Below, in pieces: positions 26,070 through 35,755 of a DNA stretch of 64,000 nt (within the stretch, counting starts at the first letter, position 1; each line of letters starts with the position of its first letter). The stretch comes from Agrilactobacillus yilanensis (lineage in GTDB: Bacteria; Bacillota; Bacilli; Lactobacillales; Lactobacillaceae), in assembly GCF_003946725.1 (NCBI RefSeq), contig NZ_RHOY01000006.1, positions 1-64,000 of the forward strand, given 5' to 3'. The position numbers and the translations under genes are program-made. A model generated the notes under the pieces. It searched no databases. It was not told where the DNA came from and was given only the letters and a program-made list of their open reading frames with translations.

Positions 26070-28573
26070 ATTTCTTTTCTTTGTTCTTGGATTAAGGCGA
26101 CTCGGCTTTCAATGACGGTGGTGTCCATGGTGATTTCCCGTGTTAGGCCGGGGGTTTGTAGTTTTGGTTCAAAGAAGGCTTTAAATTCGGTTAGGCGTTG
26201 TGGGGTGTGGAAGATTCGGGCGATGACGGTGATGTAGGTGGTGAATTCCATGTCGCCGCCAACGGTTTTTTCTAACCAAGCCCAGTCTTGTCGTATCCAG
26301 TCCCAAGCGGCTTGCTGGCCTTTTGGATTGGCTAAGACGCCTCTAAACCAAGCTCGTAAATCTTGAGGTTTGATGATACTTGCGTTTTCAAACGCGGCGA
26401 CTAACTGGGTCAGCTGCTGAGTGTCTTTTGTTTTTGTCAAAGCCTGGCACAAGTCTTGTTTGTAGCTGGCATCAGCCGTTTGGCCATAGGCGGTCAATAA
26501 TTTATGGAATAGCGCTTCACTATTGAAATGCTGGATTTCATTGGCTAAAATCAGTCCCCGAATCGCCGCAGGAAGACGCCCCGGCTCTGCGCCATGGGTT
26601 TGATATAGTTCATGGGCGGCTTGAATCGCGGCCTTATTTTCGCCGTACAAAGCGGCTTGTAAAACGTAAGGTCGGGTCAATTGATCATCATTGGTTTCAC
26701 CAGGTTGGGCTGTCCAACCGAGGCGGGCGACTTGCGTTTGACTTAATTGATCGTAAAAAGCCTTTAAGTTGCTGGCCCCCGTTGTTTCCGGCGTTACGAA
26801 TTTTTTCAAATTATTGGCAATTTGGTAGAGTACCGCATTGACGATGCTTACAGAACTATTGGCAAATTTTGGCAATAGGGGTACGACAGCACCATAGGTT
26901 ATTCGGCCGCTTTCGGCTAATAAATTCAAATCTTGTAACAAACTTAACTGACTGATGGCGTCCATCGTCTCTGCTTGAGCTAAAATGGCGGTTAATAACG
27001 TGTCGTCATAGTGCACAATAAAGTGGCTGTTATTCCCAACGTTCAATCGGAAAGGCTGCCCTTCTGCTTTTTGCAAGGCCGCATAGTTGCCCAAATTCAC
27101 CGTCTTTTGGGTTAATAATTGCGGTACGGCTTGATAGTTACTGTGTAATGGAATTTGCCAGAGCCGTTTTTGATCTGTTCCGGCACCAATGAAAAATTGG
27201 GCTTGGCTTAAGATCAAATCGCCAGCTTGAACGGCGGCGGTGACCACTGGATAACCCGGTTGTTCCAGCCAGGAATTCATAATCGTGCCCACGTCTAACC
27301 CAGCGGCGTTGCCCAATGCGGCCCACAAATCGGCCCCTGTGGCATTGCCATATTTATGGTCGGTAAAATACTGTTTTAAGCCGGCACGTAAGGCATCATC
27401 CCCGATCAAAGCCCGCACCATCACCAGCATTCTAGCCCCTTTCGCATAAACAATGGCGCCATCAAATAGAGCATCAATTTCTGCTGGATTTTCAACAGCC
27501 ACATGCACGGACTGAACGCCATCTGTAGCATCCCGCTGCAACGCTGCCGGCACATCAGAAGTCTGGAATAATTCCCAAATATGCCATTGCGGCTCTAGCG
27601 CATCAATCGCCACATATTCCATCATGTTGGCAAAGCTTTCATTAAGCCACAAATCATCCCACCACTGCATCGTGACCAAATCCCCGAACCACTGATGAGC
27701 CAATTCATGGGCAATTACCGTCGCCACTAATTGCTTCGTCTCTAACGCCGTATTATCTGGATCGACCAATAAATAAGCCTCCCGATAAGTGACTAAGCCC
27801 CAGTTTTCCATCGCACCGGCTGAAAAATCAGGCAACGCCAGCTGCCAGGAATGAGGTAACGGATAAGGGGTTTGATAAAAATCTTCATAAAATTCAATGG
27901 ACCGTTTTGCAATATCTAAGGCAAACTCTAGATTTTTGGCCGCATGGGCTTTCGTACTGAAAACACCAACCTTAACGCCGCTTTTAGTCGTCGTTTGCTT
28001 ACTTTGTAAATCACCAAAAGCAAAAGCGATTAAATAAGTCGACATCCGCACCGTTGTTGCAAAATAATGAATCCCGTTTTCGCAACGTTCTTCCGGCATA
28101 TTACTCAATACCGTTTCCCCAGGCTGTTCATCAAACTTAAGGGCTAAATCAAACGTCGCCTTAGCCGCAGGTTCATCCACACAAGGAAACGCCTGCCGGG
28201 CAAAATTCGTTTCAAATTGCGTCCCAATCAACTGCTTTTGCACACCATCAACTTCATAATAAGAAGGGTAAATACCCATCATCGTATCGGTTAAAACCGC
28301 CGTATAGTCAATGGTCAACGTGACTTTTCCAGCAGCAGGCAACGTTATTTTAAGGGCGTCAATTTCATTATCAACCGCAAATGGCACCGCCTGCCCCGCC
28401 AAAGTGACCGTTTTAATCTGTAACTCTTTTTGATGAATGGCAATTTCGGCGGTGGTGGCCGTTCCGGTGATCGTCGTCTGCCCGCTGATTTGTTTGGCAG
28501 CTCGGTCAACGGCTAAATAAAGATTGTAATGTTCTGGTTGAAAAGTTTGATAAAAATGGGTTATTTTTGTCAT
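26012..28573 (-). CDS. pepN: aminopeptidase N (M1 family)
   Basis: 853 residues, close to the usual 844-850 of lactobacillar PepN. GAMENWG and H289-E290-LA-H293 with the downstream NESFA glutamate form the zinc site. This cytosolic enzyme removes N-terminal residues from casein-derived and other peptides. The last 20 or so residues (from about ERELERDKRR) are encoded by hairpin element E2, which also gives the TAA stop; the normal C-terminus has been replaced without harm to the catalytic domain. Confidence 0.95.
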   Translation of the reverse strand: MTKITHFYQTFQPEHYNLYLAVDRAAKQISGQTTITGTATTAEIAIHQKELQIKTVTLAGQAVPFAVDNEIDALKITLPAAGKVTLTIDYTAVLTDTMMGIYPSYYEVDGVQKQLIGTQFETNFARQAFPCVDEPAAKATFDLALKFDEQPGETVLSNMPEERCENGIHYFATTVRMSTYLIAFAFGDLQSKQTTTKSGVKVGVFSTKAHAAKNLEFALDIAKRSIEFYEDFYQTPYPLPHSWQLALPDFSAGAMENWGLVTYREAYLLVDPDNTALETKQLVATVIAHELAHQWFGDLVTMQWWDDLWLNESFANMMEYVAIDALEPQWHIWELFQTSDVPAALQRDATDGVQSVHVAVENPAEIDALFDGAIVYAKGARMLVMVRALIGDDALRAGLKQYFTDHKYGNATGADLWAALGNAAGLDVGTIMNSWLEQPGYPVVTAAVQAGDLILSQAQFFIGAGTDQKRLWQIPLHSNYQAVPQLLTQKTVNLGNYAALQKAEGQPFRLNVGNNSHFIVHYDDTLLTAILAQAETMDAISQLSLLQDLNLLAESGRITYGAVVPLLPKFANSSVSIVNAVLYQIANNLKKFVTPETTGASNLKAFYDQLSQTQVARLGWTAQPGETNDDQLTRPYVLQAALYGENKAAIQAAHELYQTHGAEPGRLPAAIRGLILANEIQHFNSEALFHKLLTAYGQTADASYKQDLCQALTKTKDTQQLTQLVAAFENASIIKPQDLRAWFRGVLANPKGQQAAWDWIRQDWAWLEKTVGGDMEFTTYITVIARIFHTPQRLTEFKAFFEPKLQTPGLTREITMDTTVIESRVALIQEQRKEIERELERDKRRVDFEHSLD

Positions 28574-28681
28574 AATGTACCCCCTATTGATTAAATATGG
28601 TATTTATTATACGACTTTTAAAAAGTAAGTGAGATGCTAATTTTCTTGATCTGTTTTTATTTTAAGCTTAAATCATTTATT

Positions 28682-28854
28682 TTATAAGTGATTGTCTTTG
28701 GAATAATAAGCTTGGGCCGCTAATAATTTTTGCTGTAAAGCTTCATCTACAGCATAAAGATACAACCCATTAACCCCACGTGAATTGTCTGATTATCATA
28801 GCTAATCTTTCGAATAATTGGTGCCCCTTTATTTTCCAGAGTAATCATCCCCAT
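28682..28854 (-). pseudogene. remnant of an unidentified small gene
   Basis: On the minus strand an ATG at 28854 or 28848 opens a coding-like stretch (ITLENKGAPIIRKISYDNQ) that meets a stop. A second frame then continues naturally (LYAVDEALQQKLLAAQAYY) to TAA at 28684. One frameshift would join them. No family was recognised, and no ribosome site is visible. Confidence 0.35.
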
Positions 28855-29061
28855 CAATAATTAAGTCATTATTTATTTATTTAACAGCAACGCTATTCAT
28901 TAATTGTATTCTTTTAAACAATAATATAATTATATCATGGACAACTGCTTTTGCTTTTAACCATTAAAAATCAAAAAATAAGACCTTAATCTTTGGCTTT
29001 ATTTGTAATTCAAACAACGATTAGCTTAAAATATAACCATTAGACTCAAACCATAGAAAGG

Positions 29062-29148
29062 GGCAGGCGGGGCCATGCAGTACTGGTACTAACTAAAATT
29101 AACGTTAGTTGCTTATTGCCACGGACCGGTGTCGGTATACGCTCGCCT
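29062..29148 (+). ncRNA. possible structured leader of the CLC gene
   Basis: Between 29062 and the start codon several helices can form: AGGCG/CGCCT enclosing the region, GGCA/TGCC, AGTA/TACT, AACTAA/TTAGTT and ACCG/CGGT. No ribosome site precedes the ATG, so folding may control translation. It does not match the fluoride riboswitch consensus. Candidate only. Confidence 0.3.
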
Positions 29149-29157
29149 AAATTTGTA

Positions 29158-30384
29158 ATGAAATTTAACAGTGTTTTTATTGCTTACAGTGTGATCATGG
29201 GCTTTATTGTCGGTTTATTTTCCGCTTTATTCCTGGCAATCATCAACTTTTTGATTCACGGTATTTGGGAAATACTACCCGCCTATCTTAACGCCCCCAG
29301 TTATTATCCTCTAATTATCGGTATCATTGGTGGCCTTGGTGTGGGCTGGTTTCAAAGATTCATGGGGCCTTATCCCCGGACGATGCAAGAAACTCTGATG
29401 ACCTATAAAACGACTAAAAGCGTCCCTTATCGGCATCAGTTATCTAAAAACTTTTTTGCGGCCCTTTTAGTTTTGAGCTTTGGTGCCAGTCTTGGCCCTG
29501 AAGCGGCGCTATCCAGTCTCCTGGGTGGCCTGATCAGTTGGGTCGGAGATCGCATGAAACTAACCCTTGCGAAAAAACAAGCGCTTTTAGAATTAAGTAT
29601 TGGTGCGATGCTGTCAGCAATTTTCCACGCCCCATTCGCTGGTATAACAACCCCTATCGAGCAGCCCGATCCTGAAGATACTGCAAAATCAAAGTGGCCT
29701 AAAATTATCCTTTATGGGCTCACGACACTTTTTGGCTTTTTAGGCTTTATTTTGGTAAATCATTTAGTGCCCAAGGAAACGATTTTTGAAATTCGTATGC
29801 CTAAAATCGCTTGGGATACCACTGTTTTATGGTTTTTACTACCGGCCTTATTACTTGGTTTGCTCTTTGGCTATTTCTTTTTATGGCTTGAGAAATGGAG
29901 CGATCTTTTAGCTCAAAAAATCGGAAAACCGATTATTCTAGCGCTTATTGCGGGTATTCTACTTGGTTTATTAGGGATGGTCTCGCCTTACTTTTTATTC
30001 TCAGGCGAACATAGTATTTTACCGTTATCTAAAGACTATAAACTCTACAGCAGTCTATCCCTTTGTTTATTGGCACTCGGCAAAACCCTACTGACCAACC
30101 TCAGTTTTGCCTTTGGTTGGCGGGGCGGGAAAATCTTTCCAGCAATTTTTGCCAGTGCGACGCTGGGGTTTGCCTTTGTGCGTATTTTTCCATATACCCC
30201 CGGCTTAATCGTTGGTATCATCACGGCTGCCGGTGTGACCGTCATCTTAAAACGCCCGTTGATCACCGCCGCCTTATTATTATTTTTATTACCCTTACAA
30301 TTTTTCCCAATCGTATTGTTAAGCTGTTTTATTTCAGCAAAGTTAGATAAACAGATTCGCCAACGATTGGTTAAAAATTATTAA
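29158..30384 (+). CDS. CLC-family chloride/anion channel or antiporter
   Basis: 408 residues from the ATG at 29158; a TTG at 29116 would add 14 unlikely residues. About ten helices; conserved GASLGPEAAL replaces the usual GREGP motif, so the gating Glu position holds Leu and a Glu follows GP instead. The second half has GWRGGKIFPAIF, a CLC hallmark. Relatives are annotated as voltage-gated chloride channel proteins; the ion is not certain. It has its own terminator. No good ribosome site is seen. Confidence 0.8.
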   Translation: MKFNSVFIAYSVIMGFIVGLFSALFLAIINFLIHGIWEILPAYLNAPSYYPLIIGIIGGLGVGWFQRFMGPYPRTMQETLMTYKTTKSVPYRHQLSKNFFAALLVLSFGASLGPEAALSSLLGGLISWVGDRMKLTLAKKQALLELSIGAMLSAIFHAPFAGITTPIEQPDPEDTAKSKWPKIILYGLTTLFGFLGFILVNHLVPKETIFEIRMPKIAWDTTVLWFLLPALLLGLLFGYFFLWLEKWSDLLAQKIGKPIILALIAGILLGLLGMVSPYFLFSGEHSILPLSKDYKLYSSLSLCLLALGKTLLTNLSFAFGWRGGKIFPAIFASATLGFAFVRIFPYTPGLIVGIITAAGVTVILKRPLITAALLLFLLPLQFFPIVLLSCFISAKLDKQIRQRLVKNY

Positions 30385-30426
30385 GCTTATAATATTCAAT
30401 ATAACTAGATCGTATTACTTTTCTAG

Positions 30427-30467
30427 CGGTACAGCCCTGATAGTTTGTCGGGATTGTATCGTTTTTT
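30427..30467 (+). terminator. terminator of the CLC gene
   Basis: CGGTACAGCCCTGA pairs with TCGGGATTGTATCG (several G-T pairs) and is followed by T6. Confidence 0.7.
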
Positions 30468-30471
30468 AGTC

Positions 30472-30514
30472 AAAAAAATAAAGCCAATCCAGTTATGATT
30501 CGCTTTATTTTTTT
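30472..30514 (-). terminator. terminator of the azoreductase-like gene
   Basis: AAAAAAATAAAGC/GCTTTATTTTTTT stem with a 17-nt loop, symmetric, directly at the 3' end of the minus-strand gene. Confidence 0.75.
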
Positions 30515-30517
30515 GAT

Positions 30518-31201
30518 CTATTTAGGATCTAAGGCCACATTGTCATTTTGATAAAACTTATCAAAGGCTTGAGCCAATGCAGTTTCAGCGGTTGCCATAA
30601 TTTCTGCTGGTTTTAACGTTGCGGTACCTTCTGCCCGGACAATGTCAAATTGATCAAAGCCCATCACGTCTTGGAACATCGCCTTTAAATATTTTGGCGC
30701 AAAGTCCATATGCTCGTAAAAATCATGCCGGGTATAAATGGAGCCGCTGGCAAATAAGCACAAACCCCGATAGTCTTCGGTTAATAACGGTTGGGAAACT
30801 TTGCCGTTTGCTAAAGGTTCGCTGATATAGCGGAAAGTCTTACGGGCAATAAGAATGTTGTCCAAATAATCTTTCATCCGGGCGGTGATATTGAAATTGT
30901 GCAGTGGCGTTGCAATAACAATCCGTTTATGGGCCATGAATTGGTCTAATAAGGCTGTTGATTTTTGATAAATGGCTGCTTCGGTAGCGGTCAATGCCGT
31001 CTTATTTGCTTGTTTGTCCCAGATTGACCACAACTGGCCGTCTTCAATTTTAGGGATATCCTTTTCGTAAAGATTGAGGATTGTCAGGTCCGCCATTGGA
31101 AAATGCGTTTGATATTTTTTGAGGAATTGTGCTTCTAATTGGTTGGAGAAATGAGCTTCGTTTTTAAAATCGGGATGTGCGTTAATTAATAGTGTTTTCA
31201 T
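30518..31201 (-). CDS. FMN-dependent NADH-azoreductase/NAD(P)H oxidoreductase family protein
   Basis: 227 residues with the flavodoxin-like fold of the AzoR/NQO group: INAHPDFKNEAHFSNQL at the start, ATPLHNFNITARMKDYLDNIL in the middle and the FMN-binding FASGSIY. The ATG at 31201 has AAGGGG 8 nt upstream, so 22 residues of the longer frame are not used. It would reduce quinones or azo compounds with NAD(P)H in the cytosol. It is divergent from a WYL-type regulator with an inverted repeat between the genes. Confidence 0.85.
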   Translation of the reverse strand: MKTLLINAHPDFKNEAHFSNQLEAQFLKKYQTHFPMADLTILNLYEKDIPKIEDGQLWSIWDKQANKTALTATEAAIYQKSTALLDQFMAHKRIVIATPLHNFNITARMKDYLDNILIARKTFRYISEPLANGKVSQPLLTEDYRGLCLFASGSIYTRHDFYEHMDFAPKYLKAMFQDVMGFDQFDIVRAEGTATLKPAEIMATAETALAQAFDKFYQNDNVALDPK

Positions 31202-31246
31202 TTTTATAACCCCTTTTGATTTGTTATACTCAGTATACCGATTAAA

Positions 31247-31265
31247 GGTGCCAATTTTAGGCACC
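31247..31265. promoter_or_regulatory. operator candidate between azoreductase and WYL regulator
   Basis: GGTGCC (31247-31252), 7-nt spacer, GGCACC (31260-31265): a perfect inverted repeat 20 nt before the regulator ATG. It is probably the site of the HTH-WYL protein. Confidence 0.55.
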
Positions 31266-31285
31266 ATTAAAAAGAAGGTTTTTTA

Positions 31286-32221
31286 ATGAATAAAGCGCAA
31301 CGGTTAAATCAAGAACTCATTTTTTTAAGCAATAAAACAACTTTTCAGCTACAGGATTTGATGACTGAATTTCAAATTTCCAAGCGAACGGCTTTAAGAG
31401 ACATCGCTGCCTTAGAGGAAATGGGCTTGCCTTATTACACTGAGCCCGGTCGTTACGGTGGTTATCATCTCATCAATCAAGTGCTATTGACGCCGATTCA
31501 CTTTAATTTGGATGAAATTCGTGCTATTTTTTTCGCCTTGAACGCGATGGCTTCTTTGTCCAGCAACCCTTTTGAAAAATCTTATCGCCATATCCGTGAA
31601 AAAATGTTAGCCAGCTTATCCACCCAACAACAGGCTCTAGTGGATAAAATGGGCCAATTTATTTATTTTTACGCCACGGCCCCGGTTCAGCAAGTTACTG
31701 ATTTAAGTCTTATTTTACAGGCCATTTTAGAGGAAAAAGTTTTAACGGGTTTCAATACGCAGCAGGCGCCTGAAAAAATTCAGTTACAAGTTTACGAATT
31801 GTTTTATCGAAACGGTATTTGGTTTTGCAGTGCCCAAGATTTACGCACAGATACTTGGGGGACTTATCGTTGTGATTACTTGACAAAACTCAGCTTTGAG
31901 CCCACTATTCAACCGGTTTATACCATCCAAGATTTAAAAAAACTGCAAGCAACTTACGAAACGACCTACCATAATATTGCCTTTCGCTGCCAACTTACAG
32001 CTGCTGGGAAAGAGCATTTTTTGCGAGATCATTATCCCAATATGCACTTGACTGAACTTAAAGGGACCACTTATTTAACTGGCCACTATAACCAAGCAGA
32101 GCTAGACTACATGGCCCAATATTTGTTGTCCTATGGCCCTAATATTTTAGTGCTCAGTCCACTGACGTTACAAACACGTTATCGAACATTACTTGACACG
32201 ATTCAAGCCCAATATAAATAG
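31286..32221 (+). CDS. HTH-WYL (YafY-type) transcriptional regulator
   Basis: 311 residues: an HTH_11/DeoR-like domain at 1-60 (FQLQDLMTEFQISKRTALRDIAALEEMGLPY) and a WYL-type sensor with TWGTYRCDYLTKL near residue 190. GRYGGYHL links the two, as in this family. It probably controls the divergent azoreductase gene in response to a small ligand. Confidence 0.87.
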   Translation: MNKAQRLNQELIFLSNKTTFQLQDLMTEFQISKRTALRDIAALEEMGLPYYTEPGRYGGYHLINQVLLTPIHFNLDEIRAIFFALNAMASLSSNPFEKSYRHIREKMLASLSTQQQALVDKMGQFIYFYATAPVQQVTDLSLILQAILEEKVLTGFNTQQAPEKIQLQVYELFYRNGIWFCSAQDLRTDTWGTYRCDYLTKLSFEPTIQPVYTIQDLKKLQATYETTYHNIAFRCQLTAAGKEHFLRDHYPNMHLTELKGTTYLTGHYNQAELDYMAQYLLSYGPNILVLSPLTLQTRYRTLLDTIQAQYK

Positions 32222-32290
32222 CCACAATGCCGGCGGGACAATCCCACTAGTATTGTGACTAACTTAGTTTAATTAAATTTTATTTATTTA

Positions 32291-33487
32291 TCATTGATGC
32301 CGTATCACTGTTTTGATACTGCCAAGCGCCATCATTAATAGCACCATACTAAAAATTGGCAAGACTAAAATCGAGCCGTTATGCAGCATACTGATCAAAA
32401 GGGTACAAAGACTGACGACAATATAGTAACCTAGACTCAACCAAGCCCCCGCTGTGCCAGCCACCGCTGCAAATTTAACTAAAGCTAAACTCAAACAGTT
32501 GGGCAAGGCCATGCCGATCCCGGCTAATAAAATAAAAATACCAATGATATACAGGCTGATTTGTACCACAAGATTAAAATAAATCACCGTTGTTAGACTA
32601 ATCCAAAGTGTTCCAAACAATGCCAGCTGAATACCGCGTTGGATGATTAATTCAGGTTTTAAAACGTGCAAGGCCCGATTGGACAGCCAAGCGCCAAACA
32701 TCGTCGCAGTAGCAACAACAAGCCCCATAAAGCCGTATTGGCTTTGGGTAAATCCAAATTTTTCGATAAAAATCGTTGGTACTTCTGAGTGGTAACTAAA
32801 TAAGATCCCATTAAAGATACCAATCAATAAACCAAATACGATTGTGTAACGATCAAATAGCATTGATTTGCCAACGGTTATTACCTGTTTGGCGGCAACC
32901 GGTTTGGTCGCAAAATGACCTGTTTCCGGTAATTTTTTAAGACTCCAAAACAATAGACCCATACCCATGATCACCAGGCTGATAAACACGGCTCGAAAAC
33001 CATAAAATTCTCCGAGGAAGCCGCCGATCAAAGGCCCGATCGCTGGCGAAAAAGCCAATGCCGCTGAAATTTTGGCAAACAGCTGATGCCGTTCGTTACC
33101 TTGGTAATTATCGCGCAAGATCGTTTGTGTCGTTACTGATCCGGTGCTGGCACCAAAGGCTTGAACGAAGCGACCAACAAATAACCATTCAATATTTTTT
33201 GACAAGGCACATAGGACACAACCCACAATATAGACGACGAGTCCTAGATTCATCGCTTTTCTTCTGCCAAAGTAATCTGAGCCGATACCCCAACAAAAAA
33301 CGCCGATCGCAAAAGCTATAAAATAAACACTGAGGGTCATCTGGGCAACATTTAAAGAGATACTGTAATTTTGCGCAATTTCGGTCAATGACGGTGTATA
33401 TATTGTTTCACTTATTTGCGGGAACCCTACAAGACAGACGAGTAGAGCCAAACTAATTTTTTGATTTTTTTCGATGCTTTTTTCCAT
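32291..33487 (-). CDS. Bcr/CflA-family MFS multidrug transporter
   Basis: 398 residues, twelve predicted helices. Family motifs are ETIYTPSLTEIAQNY in loop 1, GSDYFGRRKAMNLG (MFS motif A) and GRFVQAFGAS (antiporter motif C region). It would export drugs by proton antiport. Single gene. Confidence 0.88.
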   Translation of the reverse strand: MEKSIEKNQKISLALLVCLVGFPQISETIYTPSLTEIAQNYSISLNVAQMTLSVYFIAFAIGVFCWGIGSDYFGRRKAMNLGLVVYIVGCVLCALSKNIEWLFVGRFVQAFGASTGSVTTQTILRDNYQGNERHQLFAKISAALAFSPAIGPLIGGFLGEFYGFRAVFISLVIMGMGLLFWSLKKLPETGHFATKPVAAKQVITVGKSMLFDRYTIVFGLLIGIFNGILFSYHSEVPTIFIEKFGFTQSQYGFMGLVVATATMFGAWLSNRALHVLKPELIIQRGIQLALFGTLWISLTTVIYFNLVVQISLYIIGIFILLAGIGMALPNCLSLALVKFAAVAGTAGAWLSLGYYIVVSLCTLLISMLHNGSILVLPIFSMVLLMMALGSIKTVIRHQ

Positions 33488-33670
33488 TAATAAAACTCCT
33501 AATTCACTTATTTATCTGGGAAAAAACATCCTTTATCGGGAATCGGCGGTATCATGATTTTTAGCCAATTGTAAAAATTCACGTTATCACCACTTTCTTT
33601 ATAAATCAGCCTACATTGTACCTTATAGCTGCTTGGTTTGTCTATCTAATATTAAAAGGAGATGATAGTT

Positions 33671-34201
33671 TTGAATCGACCTGTATTTTTTTATGGGGCT
33701 ATCAGTCTTGATGGCTACCTAGCAGACGCCAATGACCAACTTGATTGGTTACTGACAAGTGACTTAAATGGCGTTGAAACTTTTTCAGAATTTGACCAGC
33801 AAATTGATACATTAGTTATGGGCCGCATTACCTATGATTGGACGCTTCAAGCAACGGATAACGCCCCTTTATATCCAAATAAAGAAAAATTTATTTTAAC
33901 CCACCAGCCAAAGAAAGTAACCCCGCCAAAAACCCACTTTGTCGCACAGCCTGTGGTGGACTTAATAACTTCACTCAAAGCCAAATCTGGTAAAGGTATT
34001 TGGATTGTCGGTGGTGGCCAAATTGTTACGACGTTATTAGCTGAAAATTTGATTGATGCGTTGTGGGTCCAAATTGTACCTGTCTTGTTGGGTAGCGGTA
34101 AGCCCCTATTCCCCTCAGGAAATTACCAGCAACGTTTTACCGTCGTGGATCGAACGGCCATGGGCGAATTAACAGAGCTACATTTAAAACGAAACGTTTA
34201 A
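33671..34201 (+). CDS. dihydrofolate reductase-family (RibD C-terminal-like) protein
   Basis: 176 residues from a TTG at 33671; AAAAGGAG lies 9 nt before it and touches the alternative ATG at 33662, which is therefore unlikely. Motifs are GAISLDGYLADAND, VMGRITYDWTL and GKGIWIVGGGQIVTTLL with the nucleotide-binding GGG. The YwjB/RibD_C group binds NADPH; the substrate is unknown. It is monocistronic. Confidence 0.83.
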   Translation: MNRPVFFYGAISLDGYLADANDQLDWLLTSDLNGVETFSEFDQQIDTLVMGRITYDWTLQATDNAPLYPNKEKFILTHQPKKVTPPKTHFVAQPVVDLITSLKAKSGKGIWIVGGGQIVTTLLAENLIDALWVQIVPVLLGSGKPLFPSGNYQQRFTVVDRTAMGELTELHLKRNV

Positions 34202-34270
34202 TTAAATTTCTAGCTTTACATTGTTATTGCCTTGTAAAGAATGCCCTATGGTAAATCAAGGGTGTGTCAG

Positions 34271-34342
34271 CTAAAAATACAACCTAAAAAGCGTATCAAC
34301 AGATTCAGCCTTATTATTGGCAGATGAATTTGTTAATACGCT
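34271..34342 (-). repeat. hairpin repeat, copy 1 (also at 55343)
   Basis: CTAAAAATACAA followed by a long stem (AGCGTATCAACAGATT with AATTTGTTAATACGCT). A diverged copy lies at 55343-55420. Here it is at the 3' end of the MFS gene and can act as its terminator (A5 on the plus strand becomes T5). Confidence 0.7.
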
Positions 34343-34356
34343 GCTTTGTCGTTTAA

Positions 34357-35709
34357 TCAGATTTTCTCATCAGCGACTAGATCAACGGCTAAAATAGCTT
34401 TAGCGTTTTTTGCTTTAAACTTAGGGGATGTTTCTGGTGCCCAAATTTGGCAAACAACACCGCCAAGTACTAGGGAAATTAGGCAAACGGTTAATGTGGC
34501 ATAAACACCAAAATGATCTGTAATAATTGGTAGCAGGAATGTGCCTAACGCAGCACCCACTCGACTGATTGCAATTACTGCACCAACACCCGAACCTCTC
34601 AGACGTGTATCAAATAATTCTGATGGATAAGGATTTTCCAAGATTACAGCGGCAGATAAGACAACTGCGAATACTGAAAAGACAAGCATTGTAATTGACG
34701 AAGGCGCAGATTTCCAGACAATCATGACCGCCAAAGCCGCTGCGGCAACATAGAAAGTAGATACGATGAAAGATCTTCTAGAAATATATTTAAATAAGAT
34801 AACACCTATACAAGCACCCACAATTTGAAAACCATTATATAAAATACCTGATGTAGCTGGATTACTAATATTCATATTTTTCATTAGTAAAGGTAAGAAA
34901 ATGCCAATTCCAAAAAATGGGAAAACTTGACAGGCATAAAAAATACCGCCGACAACTACATTACGAAATACACCTGGGCGTAACAATTCGCCCCAAGAGG
35001 CTGGTTTTTCATGTTCAACTGCATCTGCTTCATTTGGTATCGTATATTCATCGCCTAATTCTTTACGAATTAACTGGCGTGCTTCTTCTTTTCTACCCAC
35101 TGAAGCTAACCAACTAGGCGATTCTGGAACACGTATGACCAAACGTGAAATTGCGGCAATTAAACCCGGAATGGCGGATGAGATAATAATCCAACGCCAA
35201 GTATTGTCGCCCAAACCAGTGATCAGCGTTCCGGCTAGATAAGAGGCTACAAAGCCGCTCATCCAAAAAATAATCAGGAAGCTTTGAAATTGTGGTCCTT
35301 TTTTAGTCGGAAACCATTCAATTAATAAGGCATTGCCTATGGTGTAATCAATGGCGATAGAAATACCAATGCCCACTCTCAAGGCAAATAAAATGCCCAC
35401 ATTTGACACAAAAAATTGTGCTAGCGAAAGTATCGAGAAAAAAATCATATGGCTCACAAATAGTGGTCGACGACCAATTTTATCAGCGATATTCCCTACT
35501 ACTAAACTACCAAACAAACCAATCAAGGTTCCGGCCCCTAAAAGGCCCACCCAAAAACTGGATAGATTTAATGGACCAGTCGCCTTAGTTAAAGCCGTAC
35601 CGGTAATACCTAGGGCGTACCCACACGAAATTTGTCCGAGTACTACACATAAAAAGACGCGTTTATGGACTGAAGATAAGCCCGCTTCTGTATAGCTCTT
35701 TTCACCCAC
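34357..35709 (-). CDS. MFS transporter of the glycyl radical enzyme cluster
   Basis: 450 residues, twelve helices, sugar-porter/metabolite:H+ symporter type: GNIADKIGRRPLF after helix 2, RVGIGISIAIDYT, and RVPESPSWLASVGRKEEA in the central loop (PESP motif). It likely imports the substrate of the cluster. It is the last gene of the run that starts with the radical enzyme, 46 bp after the epimerase-like gene. Confidence 0.85.
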   Translation of the reverse strand: MGEKSYTEAGLSSVHKRVFLCVVLGQISCGYALGITGTALTKATGPLNLSSFWVGLLGAGTLIGLFGSLVVGNIADKIGRRPLFVSHMIFFSILSLAQFFVSNVGILFALRVGIGISIAIDYTIGNALLIEWFPTKKGPQFQSFLIIFWMSGFVASYLAGTLITGLGDNTWRWIIISSAIPGLIAAISRLVIRVPESPSWLASVGRKEEARQLIRKELGDEYTIPNEADAVEHEKPASWGELLRPGVFRNVVVGGIFYACQVFPFFGIGIFLPLLMKNMNISNPATSGILYNGFQIVGACIGVILFKYISRRSFIVSTFYVAAAALAVMIVWKSAPSSITMLVFSVFAVVLSAAVILENPYPSELFDTRLRGSGVGAVIAISRVGAALGTFLLPIITDHFGVYATLTVCLISLVLGGVVCQIWAPETSPKFKAKNAKAILAVDLVADEKI

Positions 35710-35755
35710 TTATATTTCCCCCTTCACTGCTGACTAAAGTTGAATAGTCCCTGGC

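Noticed and set aside
29062-29157. fluoride riboswitch before the CLC gene
   Set aside because: The conserved GAUG and pseudoknot segments of the crcB motif are missing; kept only as an unnamed structured leader.
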